Shown one piece after another: positions 52,794 through 61,431 of a stretch of DNA of 64,000 nt. A program made the position numbers and the translations under genes. Source of the stretch: Clostridium sp. KNHs205 (GTDB lineage: Bacteria > Bacillota > Clostridia > Lachnospirales > Lachnospiraceae); contig NZ_JNLE01000003.1 in the NCBI RefSeq assembly GCF_000702945.1, forward strand, positions 4,201,501 through 4,265,500, written 5' to 3'. The notes beneath the pieces were generated by a model. The model was not told the DNA's origin. It worked only from the letters and a program-made list of their open reading frames with translations, and searched no databases. Positions within the stretch are counted from its first letter, which is position 1. Each line of letters opens with the position of its first letter.

Positions 52794-52881
52794 ACAATGC
52801 ACCTCCAATGGTTAGTTTATGTAATAAAGTCCATTATATTTAAAGTGCATGGAATATTTAATTAGATTTGATTTTACAGGA

Positions 52882-53343
52882 TTATTCTTTTTTTCTTTCA
52901 GCTGAGCATTCTTTGCAATAACCGAACAGCTTTACCTCATGATCTACTACTTCAAAGCTCATGGATTTTTGTATCTGATTTTCCAGGGTATCCAAAAGAT
53001 CTCCTTCGAAAGTCAATACATTTCCACAACTTAAACATATCAGATGATGGTGATGATGACCTTTTCTGTCCTCATCCCTATTGCCAATTTCATATCGTAT
53101 GAACCCGTCACCTAAATTCAGTTTATCAATAAGGTTCAATTCAGCTAATAACTGAATTGTCCTGTATACTGTAGCTAATCCGATATCCGGATTCTTCTCT
53201 TTTACAATCTCGTAAATTTCTTCAGCTGTTAAATGCTTATCCGGTCTCATCTCTAAGGCCTCCAATATATCAACTCGCTGGGTGGTAACCTTAAGGCCTT
53301 TCTCTTTTAACAGCATTTTAAACCGATCTTTTTTATCAGGCAT
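52882..53343 (-). CDS. Fur-family metal-dependent repressor
   Basis: About 153 residues. The winged helix (LKVTTQRVDILEALEMRP, LATVYRTIQLLAELNLI) is followed by a His-rich metal site (GHHHHHLICLSCGNVL) and a second CxxC (YCKECSAERKKE) that binds structural zinc. The sequence around DGFIRYEIGN fits Fur more than PerR or Zur, but this is not certain. I choose the ATG at 53343 because AGGTGA is 6 bases upstream; a TTG at 53349 touches that site. The position between DUF1292 and rnj is common in Clostridia. Confidence 0.9.
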   Translation of the reverse strand: MPDKKDRFKMLLKEKGLKVTTQRVDILEALEMRPDKHLTAEEIYEIVKEKNPDIGLATVYRTIQLLAELNLIDKLNLGDGFIRYEIGNRDEDRKGHHHHHLICLSCGNVLTFEGDLLDTLENQIQKSMSFEVVDHEVKLFGYCKECSAERKKE

Positions 53344-53486
53344 TTTCAATCACCTTTCCGCTTCCATAGATAAGTAATATTATCGCTGAAATCTTTCATC
53401 TAACTAAATATTGCACCTTTATATCGTTTTCATTACATTTTATTATTAATATTTCTATATAATCCCCGTGTTAACTGATTAATTAT

Positions 53487-53762
53487 CTATGATTCAAATT
53501 CAATATCCTCTAACAGCTCTTCAAATATATCAGCTATCAGATTCATTTCCTCTTCATCTTCTACAATTGTATATAGGGATGCTTCATCCCCTTCGGCAGA
53601 CATATCCTTTAAGATATAAGCCACACCGTCATCCCCCTCGCTCTGAGAGTCTGTTACCAGTAGATAGGTGTATCCATTTAATTTTGTCTGCTCAATCACA
53701 TTAAACTGGACTTCTTCATTATCTTCTGTAATAAAGGTCACTTGATTTTTCTGTTCTTCCAT
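53487..53762 (-). CDS. DUF1292 protein (YrzB-like)
   Basis: 91 residues, strongly acidic. NQVTFITEDNEEVQFNVIEQ and YTYLLVTDSQ are the conserved DUF1292 core, with an acidic C-terminus. Function unknown. It stands 29 bp after ruvX in the ireB-ruvX-yrzB order conserved across Firmicutes. GGAG is well placed before the ATG. Confidence 0.9.
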   Translation of the reverse strand: MEEQKNQVTFITEDNEEVQFNVIEQTKLNGYTYLLVTDSQSEGDDGVAYILKDMSAEGDEASLYTIVEDEEEMNLIADIFEELLEDIEFES

Positions 53763-53791
53763 GTTACAACTCCTGTTGTACCTGTATTAGG

Positions 53792-54238
53792 TTAGTCAGG
53801 CAGGTCATACTTAAGCTTATTGCTTAAATAGTCCAGATATCCCTGAAGTATCAGTACAGCTGCCAGTTTATCAATTACTGACTTCCTGTCTTCTCTTCTG
53901 ACATCACCAAGTATTAAAGTCTGATTGGCTGCTGCTGTAGTCAGTCTTTCATCCCAGAGAATTACCGGCAGTCCGGTTCTTCGCTTTAACATCTCTGAAA
54001 ATTCTTCTGATTTCAATGCACGCTCTCCAATGGTATTATTCATATTCTTTGGGTAACCCAAAACAATACGATCAACATTGTATTCCTTAATCAATTCTTC
54101 AATTCTGGCTAAGGTTTGCCTTAATTTATTTTCCTGCTTACGATTAATGGTCTCAATACCTTGTGCCGTTATCAGCAGTTCATCACTAATTGCGACTCCA
54201 ACTGTTACAGAGCCGTAATCCAATCCCATAATTCTCAT
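53792..54238 (-). CDS. ruvX: YqgF/RuvX nuclease (16S rRNA maturation)
   Basis: 148 residues with the RNase H-like YqgF fold: [19 protein letters not shown] with the first catalytic Asp, [37 protein letters not shown] with the second acidic pair, and [14 protein letters not shown]. It is linked to pre-16S rRNA processing and once to Holliday junction resolution. It is 100 bp after ireB, a gap containing a hairpin at 54294-54319. The ribosome site is weak. Confidence 0.93.
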   Translation of the reverse strand: MRIMGLDYGSVTVGVAISDELLITAQGIETINRKQENKLRQTLARIEELIKEYNVDRIVLGYPKNMNNTIGERALKSEEFSEMLKRRTGLPVILWDERLTTAAANQTLILGDVRREDRKSVIDKLAAVLILQGYLDYLSNKLKYDLPD

Positions 54239-54293
54239 ACTGTATAAATTTTATTATACAAAATCAGTATAATAATCCTTCCTGTTCGAATAC

Positions 54294-54319
54294 GCCCCTT
54301 ACTCTCTTAAGAAAGGGGC
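54294..54319. other. Hairpin between ireB and ruvX
   Basis: GCCCCTT and AAGGGGC form a 7-bp stem with a 12-nt loop followed on the plus strand by TTTTT. On the minus strand, the direction of the genes, no T-tract follows, so it is more likely an mRNA processing or stability hairpin than a terminator. Confidence 0.55.
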
Positions 54320-54337
54320 TTTTTGGCTTCTGACATA

Positions 54338-54598
54338 TTATTTAAGGTTACGGTCAATGTAATCATTCAGTAATTGTTCCAGAATTTCATCACGTTCTAC
54401 TTTCATAATCAAACTTCTGGCACCATTATGATTGGTTATGTAGGTAGGGTCCCCGGACATAATGTAGCCAACAATCTGATTAACCGGATTATAGCCTTTC
54501 TCCGTCATGGCTGTATATACGGCAGAAATAATCTCTCTTACAGATATCTCATTTTCCTTTTGAACCTTAAAAAACTGTGTATTGTTAATCTCCTGCAT
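54338..54598 (-). CDS. ireB: IreB family regulatory phosphoprotein
   Basis: About 86 residues: [72 protein letters not shown]. This is the IreB/UPF0297 family, a substrate of the Ser/Thr kinase IreK in enterococci, affecting cell-wall stress response. The N-terminal threonine region is present. I choose ATG 54598, with AAAGGA 9 bases upstream; an in-frame upstream start adds 11 unrelated residues. Next to mtaB and ruvX. Confidence 0.92.
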   Translation of the reverse strand: MQEINNTQFFKVQKENEISVREIISAVYTAMTEKGYNPVNQIVGYIMSGDPTYITNHNGARSLIMKVERDEILEQLLNDYIDRNLK

Positions 54599-54671
54599 AA
54601 CTTCACGTCCTTTGCTGATACTGTTTCGCACAATGTATTTACTTATATATTAATATAAAACTTCACAAATT

Positions 54672-56126
54672 TCAATCCATACTTTCACAAAACATCATTT
54701 CTTTGTTAAGAAATTCCTGTACCTTAACTGAAAGTATCTGATTTGTAAGGTTTTTTTGGGATTTTACAGCCAATTTCAGGTATCTTTCATTATGGCCGAT
54801 CTGATAGGTTTCTCCCTCGATTACGGTTTCTTCTTCTACCAGAAGTTTTTCTATATTGCCAATAAAGCTTCTTTTATAGGCATCTGACATCTCTTCTGCA
54901 AGGTGGAGCAGTTCGTTACTTCTCTCTGCTTTTATTTCTTCTTTTACCGGATCTGTCATATTTGCAGCCCTGGTCCCTTTTCTGGGCGAGAATTTGAATA
55001 CATGCATCTGGGCGAATTGAATTTTACGCAGATACTCTTTGGTCTGTTCAAATTCTTCTGCTGTTTCACCCGGAAATCCGACAATTATATCCGTTGTTAT
55101 AGCTGGATTATTAAAATATTTTCTTAACAGAAGGCACTTTTCTAAGTATACTTCAGTGGTATACTTTCTATTCATCCTTTTTAAGGTGCTGTTACAGCCG
55201 CTCTGCAGGGATAAATGAAAATGAGGGCAAATGGTCTCCAGTTCAGATAAGCCTTTTACAAAGCTTTCAGTTACGATTCTCGGCTCTAAGGAACCTAGTC
55301 GGATTCTTTTAAGCCCTTCAATCTGATCTAACTGTTTTATCAGCTCCAGAAGATAATAATTGGTTCCCGGTTCATAATCTCCAGGTTCCCTGATAAAAGC
55401 CTCCAGTCCGTCAGTCTCTTCTTCCTGTATACCCTTCTCAGCTGTTTTAACATCAGCAGTGTCCAGGGCTCCTTCTTTCTTAAAATCTATTCCATAGGAG
55501 GACAGGTGAATTCCGGTCAGGACAATTTCCTGGTAACCTTTTTCTACCAGATTCTTAGCTTCTCTTAAAATAGACTTGGCGAATCTGCTTCTTACTCTGC
55601 CTCTGGCATATGGTATGATACAATAGGAGCAGAATTGATTACAGCCATCCTGAATCTTAATATATGCTCTGGTCTTCTCGGATACATCCAGTATTTCCAG
55701 ATCCTCATACTCAATGTTCCCTGAAATATCAATGACACTATCTATAGTATTATCATCAATATACGCTTTTAATATATTAATAATATCTTTTTTTCTGTTA
55801 TTTCCTACCACGATATCAATAGCTTCATCTTCCTTTAGCTGCTCACCGGCAGCCTGAGCATAACAGCCTACTGCCATAACAATGGCATCTTCGTTCATTT
55901 TACGGGCTTTATGAAGCATCTGGCGTGATTTTCTGTCTGCTATATTGGTCACTGTACAGGTATTGATAACATAAACATCTGCTTTTTCATGAAATTCAAC
56001 TACACTGTAATCCTCTTCTTCAAAAAGCTTTTTGATTCCCTGGGTTTCGTAGGAATTAACTTTACAGCCGAGAGTAAGAAATGCAACTGTCTTTCGGTTA
56101 TTTTTCTCGTAATTACTAATATCCAT
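54672..56126 (-). CDS. mtaB: tRNA-t6A37 methylthiotransferase MtaB
   Basis: 484 residues. UPF0004 domain with three cysteines (FLTLGCKVNSYETQGI, INTCTVTNIADRKSRQMLHK, AVGCYAQAAGEQL), radical-SAM site DGCNQFCSYCIIPYARGRVR (CxxxCxxC), and a C-terminal TRAM-like domain. HLSLQSGCNSTLKRMNRKYT is family-typical. It converts t6A37 to ms2t6A37 in tRNAs reading ANN codons. An insertion at about residues 205-250, acidic and Glu-rich, sits between the radical-SAM strands and is longer than usual. First visible gene of the mtaB-trhP series. Confidence 0.92.
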   Translation of the reverse strand: MDISNYEKNNRKTVAFLTLGCKVNSYETQGIKKLFEEEDYSVVEFHEKADVYVINTCTVTNIADRKSRQMLHKARKMNEDAIVMAVGCYAQAAGEQLKEDEAIDIVVGNNRKKDIINILKAYIDDNTIDSVIDISGNIEYEDLEILDVSEKTRAYIKIQDGCNQFCSYCIIPYARGRVRSRFAKSILREAKNLVEKGYQEIVLTGIHLSSYGIDFKKEGALDTADVKTAEKGIQEEETDGLEAFIREPGDYEPGTNYYLLELIKQLDQIEGLKRIRLGSLEPRIVTESFVKGLSELETICPHFHLSLQSGCNSTLKRMNRKYTTEVYLEKCLLLRKYFNNPAITTDIIVGFPGETAEEFEQTKEYLRKIQFAQMHVFKFSPRKGTRAANMTDPVKEEIKAERSNELLHLAEEMSDAYKRSFIGNIEKLLVEEETVIEGETYQIGHNERYLKLAVKSQKNLTNQILSVKVQEFLNKEMMFCESMD

Positions 56127-56235
56127 CTATATCCATTCCCTGTCTTTCTATATGATATGCATAAGGTTTTACAAATGCCGCTGCCTCTTAGTGCAAAGTG
56201 TCCTTGTCCGCGGATTTTTTTATTTACTTTGTATA

Positions 56236-56264
56236 TTGACTTTTAAATAACGATTTTGTAGTAT
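56236..56264 (+). promoter_or_regulatory. Predicted promoter of the HPr-like gene
   Basis: TTGACT (56236-56241) and TAGTAT (56259-56264) are spaced by 17 bp, leaving a leader of about 120 nt before a strong AAGGAGGAG ribosome site. The leader holds no recognised riboswitch. Confidence 0.45.
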
Positions 56265-56394
56265 ATAGTTGTATAAAGATAAGTTACCAATTCAGGTAAA
56301 GCATATCTTTCAGGATTAATATCTTTTTATATTATACCTCAATTAGTATGAATTGATATTTTCCTGTTAAATCCATTATAAAGGAGGAGTTTAT

Positions 56395-56628
56395 ATGAAA
56401 ACAGTCAAAATCTCTCTTAATTCAATTGATAAGGTTAAATCTTTCGTAAATGATGTTACTAAATTTGATACTGACTTTGATTTAGTATCTGGAAGATACG
56501 TAATCGACGCAAAATCAATCATGGGTATTTTCAGTTTGGATTTATCTAAACCCATTGATTTAAATATTCATAACGAAGAAAGCGTAGAAAAGATTCTTAG
56601 CGTTTTAAGTCCTTACATTGTTGAATAA
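56395..56628 (+). CDS. HPr-like protein lacking the phosphocarrier histidine
   Basis: 77 residues. VSGRYVIDAKSIMGIFSLDL matches the HPr region around regulatory Ser46 (the KSIMG.xSL motif); the serine is residue 41 here. The N-terminal segment is shortened, and the active-site block (GIHARPA-type, with His15) is absent. So it cannot act as a normal PTS phosphocarrier. It could resemble Crh, the catabolite co-regulator that has only the serine site. No other PTS gene is nearby. AAGGAGGAG precedes the ATG. Monocistronic, followed by two terminators. Confidence 0.85.
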   Translation: MKTVKISLNSIDKVKSFVNDVTKFDTDFDLVSGRYVIDAKSIMGIFSLDLSKPIDLNIHNEESVEKILSVLSPYIVE

Positions 56629-56652
56629 TTAAAGGTCAGGGGTTACTTAATG

Positions 56653-56680
56653 GGGATACTTAGGTATCCTCTTTTTATTC
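56653..56680 (+). terminator. Intrinsic terminator of the HPr-like gene
   Basis: GGATAC and GTATCC form a 6-bp stem with a 4-nt loop, followed by CTTTTTATT, 25 bp after the stop codon. Confidence 0.8.
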
Positions 56681-56772
56681 CTCCAAACTACATACTCAAT
56701 TTTGTGATATAATAACTCACAGAGTTGAAGCTTCCTAACGGTACATATACTTATTAAGATACCTTAGAAATC

Positions 56773-56809
56773 CTGCTGCAGTCAATCTGGCTGCAGCAGT
56801 TTTATTTTT
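56773..56809 (+). terminator. Second intrinsic terminator
   Basis: CTGCTGCAG and CTGCAGCAG form a perfect 9-bp stem with a 9-nt loop, followed by TTTTATTTTT. It backs up the terminator 100 bp before it. Confidence 0.8.
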
Positions 56810-56813
56810 ACGT

Positions 56814-56926
56814 CAGCATTATTTATATGGCAGTATTATTTATACGCAGTATTATTTATACGCAGTATTATTTATACGCAGTATTATTTATACGCAGTAT
56901 TATTTATACGCAGTATTATTTATACT
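56814..56926. repeat. 16-bp tandem repeat, about seven copies
   Basis: Five identical copies of CAGTATTATTTATACG at 56831, 56847, 56863, 56879 and 56895 are flanked by a variant first copy (56814-56830, 17 bp) and a variant last copy (56911-56926). There are no spacers, so it is not CRISPR. The array lies right after the terminators and before the 3' end of thiI on the other strand. The rest of the gap to 57079 holds nothing recognised. Confidence 0.92.
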
Positions 56927-57079
56927 GCTATACTCTGTCCCTATGAATTCAAATACGAACTCTCTATAAGTTATCTCAATGGTTCATAGGATCCAAAAAC
57001 TTGTTCCTACAATCGGCTTCACAGTAGCAAAAGAACTGCCTTTCATTAGAAATCAGGCTCCAATTCCTATAAGCTTATA

Positions 57080-58255
57080 TTACTTCACCATAATAATTTC
57101 CGTTGTTTCCAGAGCCGTTTTGGTTAATGCTTCAATATTTTCCTCCAGAAGCTTTTCAGAATGACGGATAACCTTTGCACTGGGTTTTGTTACCGGATGC
57201 TTGGCCACAAATATGGTACAGCAGTCCTCGTAAGGCAATATTGATGTCTCATAGGTATTTATCTTCTCCGAAATAGTCACGATATCCTGCTTGTCAAAAG
57301 CGATTAACGGACGGTATACCGGCATATTGCAGACTTCATTGGTGGACATAAGGCTCTGAAGAGTCTGGCTTGCAACCTGACCGATACTCTCACCGGTTAT
57401 CAGTCCGAGACAGCCGGATTCTTCTGCAATCGTCTCCGCAATACGCATCATATAACGTCTCATAATAATGGTAAGCTCTTCATGAGGGCATTTCTCATAG
57501 ATATAGAGCTGAATATCTGTAAAATTCACTACATGCAGTTTAATAGGGCCGGTATAGCGTGAAATAAGCTTCGCCAGGTCAACTACCTTCTGCTTGGCTC
57601 TTTCGCTGGTATACGGGGGGGCATGGAAATACACTGCATCGATTGCAACGCCTCTTTTTGCAATCATATAACCGGCTACAGGACTGTCAATACCACCGGA
57701 AAGAAGGAGCATGGCTTTACCGCTGGTTCCCACAGGCATACCACCGGGACCTGGAATTACTTCGGAATACACATAGGAACGGGTTCTGACTTCAATCATG
57801 ATACGCACCTGGGGATTGTGAACATCCACCTTTAATTCCGGAAATCTATCCAGCAGGTATCCACCCATTTTCATACACATCTCAGGTGTTGTCAGAGGAT
57901 AATTCTTATCTGCTCTCTTTGCTTCCATCTTAAAGGTAAAATTTCTGTCAGGGTATCTCTTATCAACATAGTCACCTACAGCGGTTTTTAACTCTTCCCA
58001 TTCAATGGTATCCACTATCATGACAGGACAGATCCAGGCAATTCCAAATACTGTTTTTAAGGCCTCAACTGATTCTTCGTAATCAAATTCATCAGGGCAT
58101 TCAACATAGATTCTTCCCTGTTCTTTTGACACAAGAAAATTCCCGAGATCCTTTAAGGAATTCTTTATCTGATCCTTTAAGGCATTCTCAAAAATATATC
58201 TGTTTTTACCTTTGATACCGATTTCCGCATATTTTATCAAAAATGCTTTATACAT
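57080..58255 (-). CDS. thiI: tRNA 4-thiouridine synthase ThiI
   Basis: 391 residues: N-terminal ferredoxin-like and THUMP domains (IGIKGKNRYIFENALKDQIK), then the PP-loop ATPase (MLLLSGGIDSPVAGYMIAKR) and the conserved CNMPVYRPLIAFDKQDIV and PYEDCCTIFV. It makes s4U8 in tRNA and may support thiazole synthesis. The C-terminal rhodanese domain of E. coli ThiI is absent, as in most Firmicutes. Sulphur would come from the cysteine desulfurase encoded 154 bp upstream in the same direction. GAGGATAATA precedes the ATG. Confidence 0.94.
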   Translation of the reverse strand: MYKAFLIKYAEIGIKGKNRYIFENALKDQIKNSLKDLGNFLVSKEQGRIYVECPDEFDYEESVEALKTVFGIAWICPVMIVDTIEWEELKTAVGDYVDKRYPDRNFTFKMEAKRADKNYPLTTPEMCMKMGGYLLDRFPELKVDVHNPQVRIMIEVRTRSYVYSEVIPGPGGMPVGTSGKAMLLLSGGIDSPVAGYMIAKRGVAIDAVYFHAPPYTSERAKQKVVDLAKLISRYTGPIKLHVVNFTDIQLYIYEKCPHEELTIIMRRYMMRIAETIAEESGCLGLITGESIGQVASQTLQSLMSTNEVCNMPVYRPLIAFDKQDIVTISEKINTYETSILPYEDCCTIFVAKHPVTKPSAKVIRHSEKLLEENIEALTKTALETTEIIMVK

Positions 58256-58409
58256 TATTATCCTCGCATTCTGCCGTATAACGGCACTATATCTGTTGAA
58301 AGCAGCTTCCGGCTGTGTGTTCCATAAGAACCCTTTTAACCGTAAGTTTCATCTTTCATTTATTACAGCGTTCTTTTCTTACTTTTGTGATACCTCCTGC
58401 TGCCGGTTG

Positions 58410-59570
58410 TTAACGGCGGCTGTATTTCCGTAATACCGGCACCAGTTCCTTTAAAGCCTCCATAGCCTGTCCAGCCTCCTCTATGGTTGTAAATCCTGAG
58501 AAGCTGAATCTTATTGTGGAATCCAGTAAATCATTCCTTAACCCCACAGCTTTTAATGTACCGCTTAGTCCCGGATGATTGGAAGCGCAGGCAGAGCCTG
58601 CTGAAACATAAATCCCCTTATCCTCCAGAGCATGCAAAAGAACTTCACTCTTTATTCCTTCGAAGCTGACACTTAGAATATGCGGAGCTGTCTCCTTGAT
58701 ATCCTCCGCAGGACAATTTATAAAAGTCCCTTCTATTTCTTTTAGTCTATCAATGAAATATGTTTTAATTTCGTATAACTTCTTTATGATTTCATCCTGT
58801 CTGCTTAAGCCTTCTTTTACTGCCTGTCCAAAGCCTGCAATTCCCGGTACATTTTCTGTTCCGGAGCGCATTCCCCTTTGCTGCCCCCCGCCAAATAACA
58901 CAGGTTTTATCTTAACCTTACTGTTTACATACAAAAAGCCCACACCCTTTGGACCATGGATTTTATGTCCGCTGGCTGAGAGTAAGTCAATACCTTCTCT
59001 GGCAGGATAAATTCGAAATTTTCCATAGGCCTGGATAGCATCTACATGTATACAAACATTAGGATTCTTTTCTTTTATTTTTCGGCTCAGTTCACTTATG
59101 AGTTGAACGGAACCAACTTCGTTATTAACATACATAAAGGAAACCAGTATGGTATCCTCCCCTACGGCTCCCAGCAGTTCTTCTTCTTTTATTCTCCCCA
59201 TGGAATCAACAGGTACATAAGTTACCCGGTATCCGTTTTCTTCCAAAAACAACACAGGGTTATGTACCGATGGATGCTCTATCATTGTAGTAATAATATG
59301 ATTCCCTCTTCTTTTTAACGCAGAAGCAGTTCCTATTAAGGCAAGATTATTGCTTTCTGTGCCTCCGGAAGTAAATATAATTTCTTTGGGATCAGCCTTT
59401 AAGCTCTTTGCAATAATATCAGTTGCTGCTTTTACATATTTCTCCGCTTCAAAACCCTTTCCGTGCATAGAAGAAGGATTGCCAAAGGCTGTATCCATGG
59501 TCTCCATCATAATGCTTCGGACAGAATCATAGGGTCTGGTAGTTGCGGCATTGTCCAAATATATCTCCAT
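58410..59570 (-). CDS. NifS-like cysteine desulfurase
   Basis: About 386 residues, fold-type I PLP enzyme. EIYLDNAATTRPYDSV start, FTSGGTESNNLAL, PLP-lysine in SASGHKIHGPKGVGFLYV, and the catalytic cysteine loop VSAGSACASNHPG. It removes sulphur from cysteine as an enzyme-bound persulfide. Adjacency to thiI points to tRNA thiolation as its main role (a NifZ/IscS-like pair). I choose ATG 59570, since GAGG lies 6 bases before it; the upstream ATG at 59582 gives four extra residues. Confidence 0.93.
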   Translation of the reverse strand: MEIYLDNAATTRPYDSVRSIMMETMDTAFGNPSSMHGKGFEAEKYVKAATDIIAKSLKADPKEIIFTSGGTESNNLALIGTASALKRRGNHIITTMIEHPSVHNPVLFLEENGYRVTYVPVDSMGRIKEEELLGAVGEDTILVSFMYVNNEVGSVQLISELSRKIKEKNPNVCIHVDAIQAYGKFRIYPAREGIDLLSASGHKIHGPKGVGFLYVNSKVKIKPVLFGGGQQRGMRSGTENVPGIAGFGQAVKEGLSRQDEIIKKLYEIKTYFIDRLKEIEGTFINCPAEDIKETAPHILSVSFEGIKSEVLLHALEDKGIYVSAGSACASNHPGLSGTLKAVGLRNDLLDSTIRFSFSGFTTIEEAGQAMEALKELVPVLRKYSRR

Positions 59571-59599
59571 TTTAAACCTCATTCCTTAATCCGAATTAA

Positions 59600-60343
59600 T
59601 TATTCACCTTCCATTTGCATCATCAAAAGAGAGAGAGCTGTCAATCCTGCCGTTTCAGTACGAAGAATTCTTTTCCCAAGGCTGACAGGAATAAATCCAT
59701 TTATTTTGGCCGCTTCCACTTCGCTCTCATCAAATCCGCCTTCCGGACCGATAAATACTCCTACACTCTCATTGCTGCTGATACGATTAAGGATTTCTTT
59801 CGTGTAGGATATACCCTTTTCGTTTTCATAGGGCATCAGCTTTATATTTAAACTATCTGCATACTCCAAAGCTTTTTTAAAGGAGTATACTTCCGTTACA
59901 CGAGGTATAATCCCCCTGCGGGACTGTTTGGCTGCACTTTCTGCAATTGCCTGCCATCTCTCAAGCTTTTTACGCTCTTTCTTCTCGTCTTCTAATTTAA
60001 CTACAGTTCTGCGGGTCATAACCGGGACAATCTCAAAAACTCCAAGTTCTACGGATTTTTGAATAATCAATTCCATTTTATCCTTTTTCGGCAGGCCTTG
60101 AAAGAGGTAAATCTTACCTCTTAATTCTGTGTCCGCCTCCCACTCTTTGATTACCTTAAGTATTATTCCATCTTTTTGAAATTCCGTTATGACACAATGG
60201 TAATCCCTGCCTTTGCCATTGCAGAGAACCACTTCATCCCCGGCTTTCATTCGGAGGACATTCTTTATGTGATTAACATCTTCTCCGGTCAGGGTTACGG
60301 CCCCATTATTTATTTGATTCTCCTGTACATAAAAACGGTGCAT
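59600..60343 (-). CDS. rsmE: 16S rRNA m3U1498 methyltransferase RsmE
   Basis: 247 residues of the SPOUT family. The N-terminal PUA-like domain (VTLTGEDVNHIKNVLRMKAG) is followed by KMELIIQKSVELGVFEIVPV, TRRTVVK, and the knot motif FIGPEGGFDESEVEAAKING. The ending RILRTETAGLTALSLL is typical. It methylates U1498 of 16S rRNA. It sits 28 bp after prmA, the usual prmA-rsmE pairing. AAGGG is before the ATG. Confidence 0.95.
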   Translation of the reverse strand: MHRFYVQENQINNGAVTLTGEDVNHIKNVLRMKAGDEVVLCNGKGRDYHCVITEFQKDGIILKVIKEWEADTELRGKIYLFQGLPKKDKMELIIQKSVELGVFEIVPVMTRRTVVKLEDEKKERKKLERWQAIAESAAKQSRRGIIPRVTEVYSFKKALEYADSLNIKLMPYENEKGISYTKEILNRISSNESVGVFIGPEGGFDESEVEAAKINGFIPVSLGKRILRTETAGLTALSLLMMQMEGE

Positions 60344-60371
60344 GTGTTTAACCCTTCCCTTATCAAAGCTC

Positions 60372-61325
60372 TTATTTTACTGCAATTACAGATACCCAGT
60401 CTCCCATCTCTTCCACTCCGAGTACCTCAAAACCATTGCTCTTTATTGCGGTGAGCACCTGTTCCTTTTTTGTATTGATAATTCCAGAACTAATAAAAAG
60501 TCCGCCTTTTTTAAGATGTTCACCAATTTTCCCCGATAAAGGGATAATGATATCTGCAAGGATATTTGCTACTACTATATCATATTTTTCGAATCCTGCA
60601 GTTTTCTTAATTTCCTCATCAGATATAATATCACCGCTTATAAAGGATACCTTTTCCTTTGTTAGCCCATTCACTTCGGTGTTTTCTGCAGAGGCTTCCA
60701 CAGCACGAGGGTCTATATCTGTTCCAAGTACAGTTTCAGCTCCAAGTCTGGATGCAATAATTGAGAGGATTCCGCTGCCACAACCTACATCAAGTACCTG
60801 CATGCCGGCTTTTAAATATTTCCTCAAGGCCAGGATACACAGCTTGGTCGTCTCATGAGAACCGGTTCCAAAAGAAGTTCCCGGATCCAGTTCGATGACA
60901 ATATCTCCCTCCCTTTTATCCGTCAGGACTTCCCAGGTTGGTTTGATAACGATATTATCCTCTAAACGGAAAGGCTTAAAGAAAGCTTTCCAATTATTAA
61001 TCCAGTCAAGGTCCTCTGTCACGGAGATCTCGATTTCACCAGCGCCGGTGTCAACAAATTGTGATACCTCTGCAAGTCCTTCCTTTACAGCGTTCACAGT
61101 TGCATCAACATCGGCTTCTTCCTCCAGATAGAAGCTGATGAATGCCTCATGATTGGATACATCAAGTTCCGGAAGAATGTCTATAAACAACTCTTTCCGC
61201 TCTCTTTCGGTTATGGGAACATTATCCTGAATCTCTATTCCTTCTATTCCCATTTCCATCAGCATGTCACTTACAAGCTCTACAGCTTCTGTGAGAGTCT
61301 TAAGAGTGAGTTTTACCCATTTCAT
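60372..61325 (-). CDS. prmA: Ribosomal protein L11 methyltransferase PrmA
   Basis: About 317 residues. The N-terminal L11-recognition domain is followed by DPGTSFGTGSHETTKLCI, the SAM motif VLDVGCGSGILSIIASRLGA, and DIVVANILADIIIPLSG with the NPPY-like motif replaced by ANIL, as usual in PrmA. It trimethylates ribosomal protein L11. I choose ATG 61325 because AGGAGAA precedes it at about 8 bases. An in-frame upstream start at 61352 adds nine residues with no family match. Confidence 0.94.
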   Translation of the reverse strand: MKWVKLTLKTLTEAVELVSDMLMEMGIEGIEIQDNVPITERERKELFIDILPELDVSNHEAFISFYLEEEADVDATVNAVKEGLAEVSQFVDTGAGEIEISVTEDLDWINNWKAFFKPFRLEDNIVIKPTWEVLTDKREGDIVIELDPGTSFGTGSHETTKLCILALRKYLKAGMQVLDVGCGSGILSIIASRLGAETVLGTDIDPRAVEASAENTEVNGLTKEKVSFISGDIISDEEIKKTAGFEKYDIVVANILADIIIPLSGKIGEHLKKGGLFISSGIINTKKEQVLTAIKSNGFEVLGVEEMGDWVSVIAVK

Positions 61326-61431
61326 TTCTTGTTCTCCTGACTTAAGCAGCATCTCTCCAATACGCTCTCACAGCCATGCTCCTTTGCAGATTGCTGTTAG
61401 TTGTACTGATAAATGCTGCTATTGTATAATT

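Noticed and set aside
58256..58409. Small gene after an AGGAGG site downstream of the cysteine desulfurase
   Set aside because: A good ribosome-site sequence is present on the minus strand, but no ATG, GTG or TTG follows at usable spacing.
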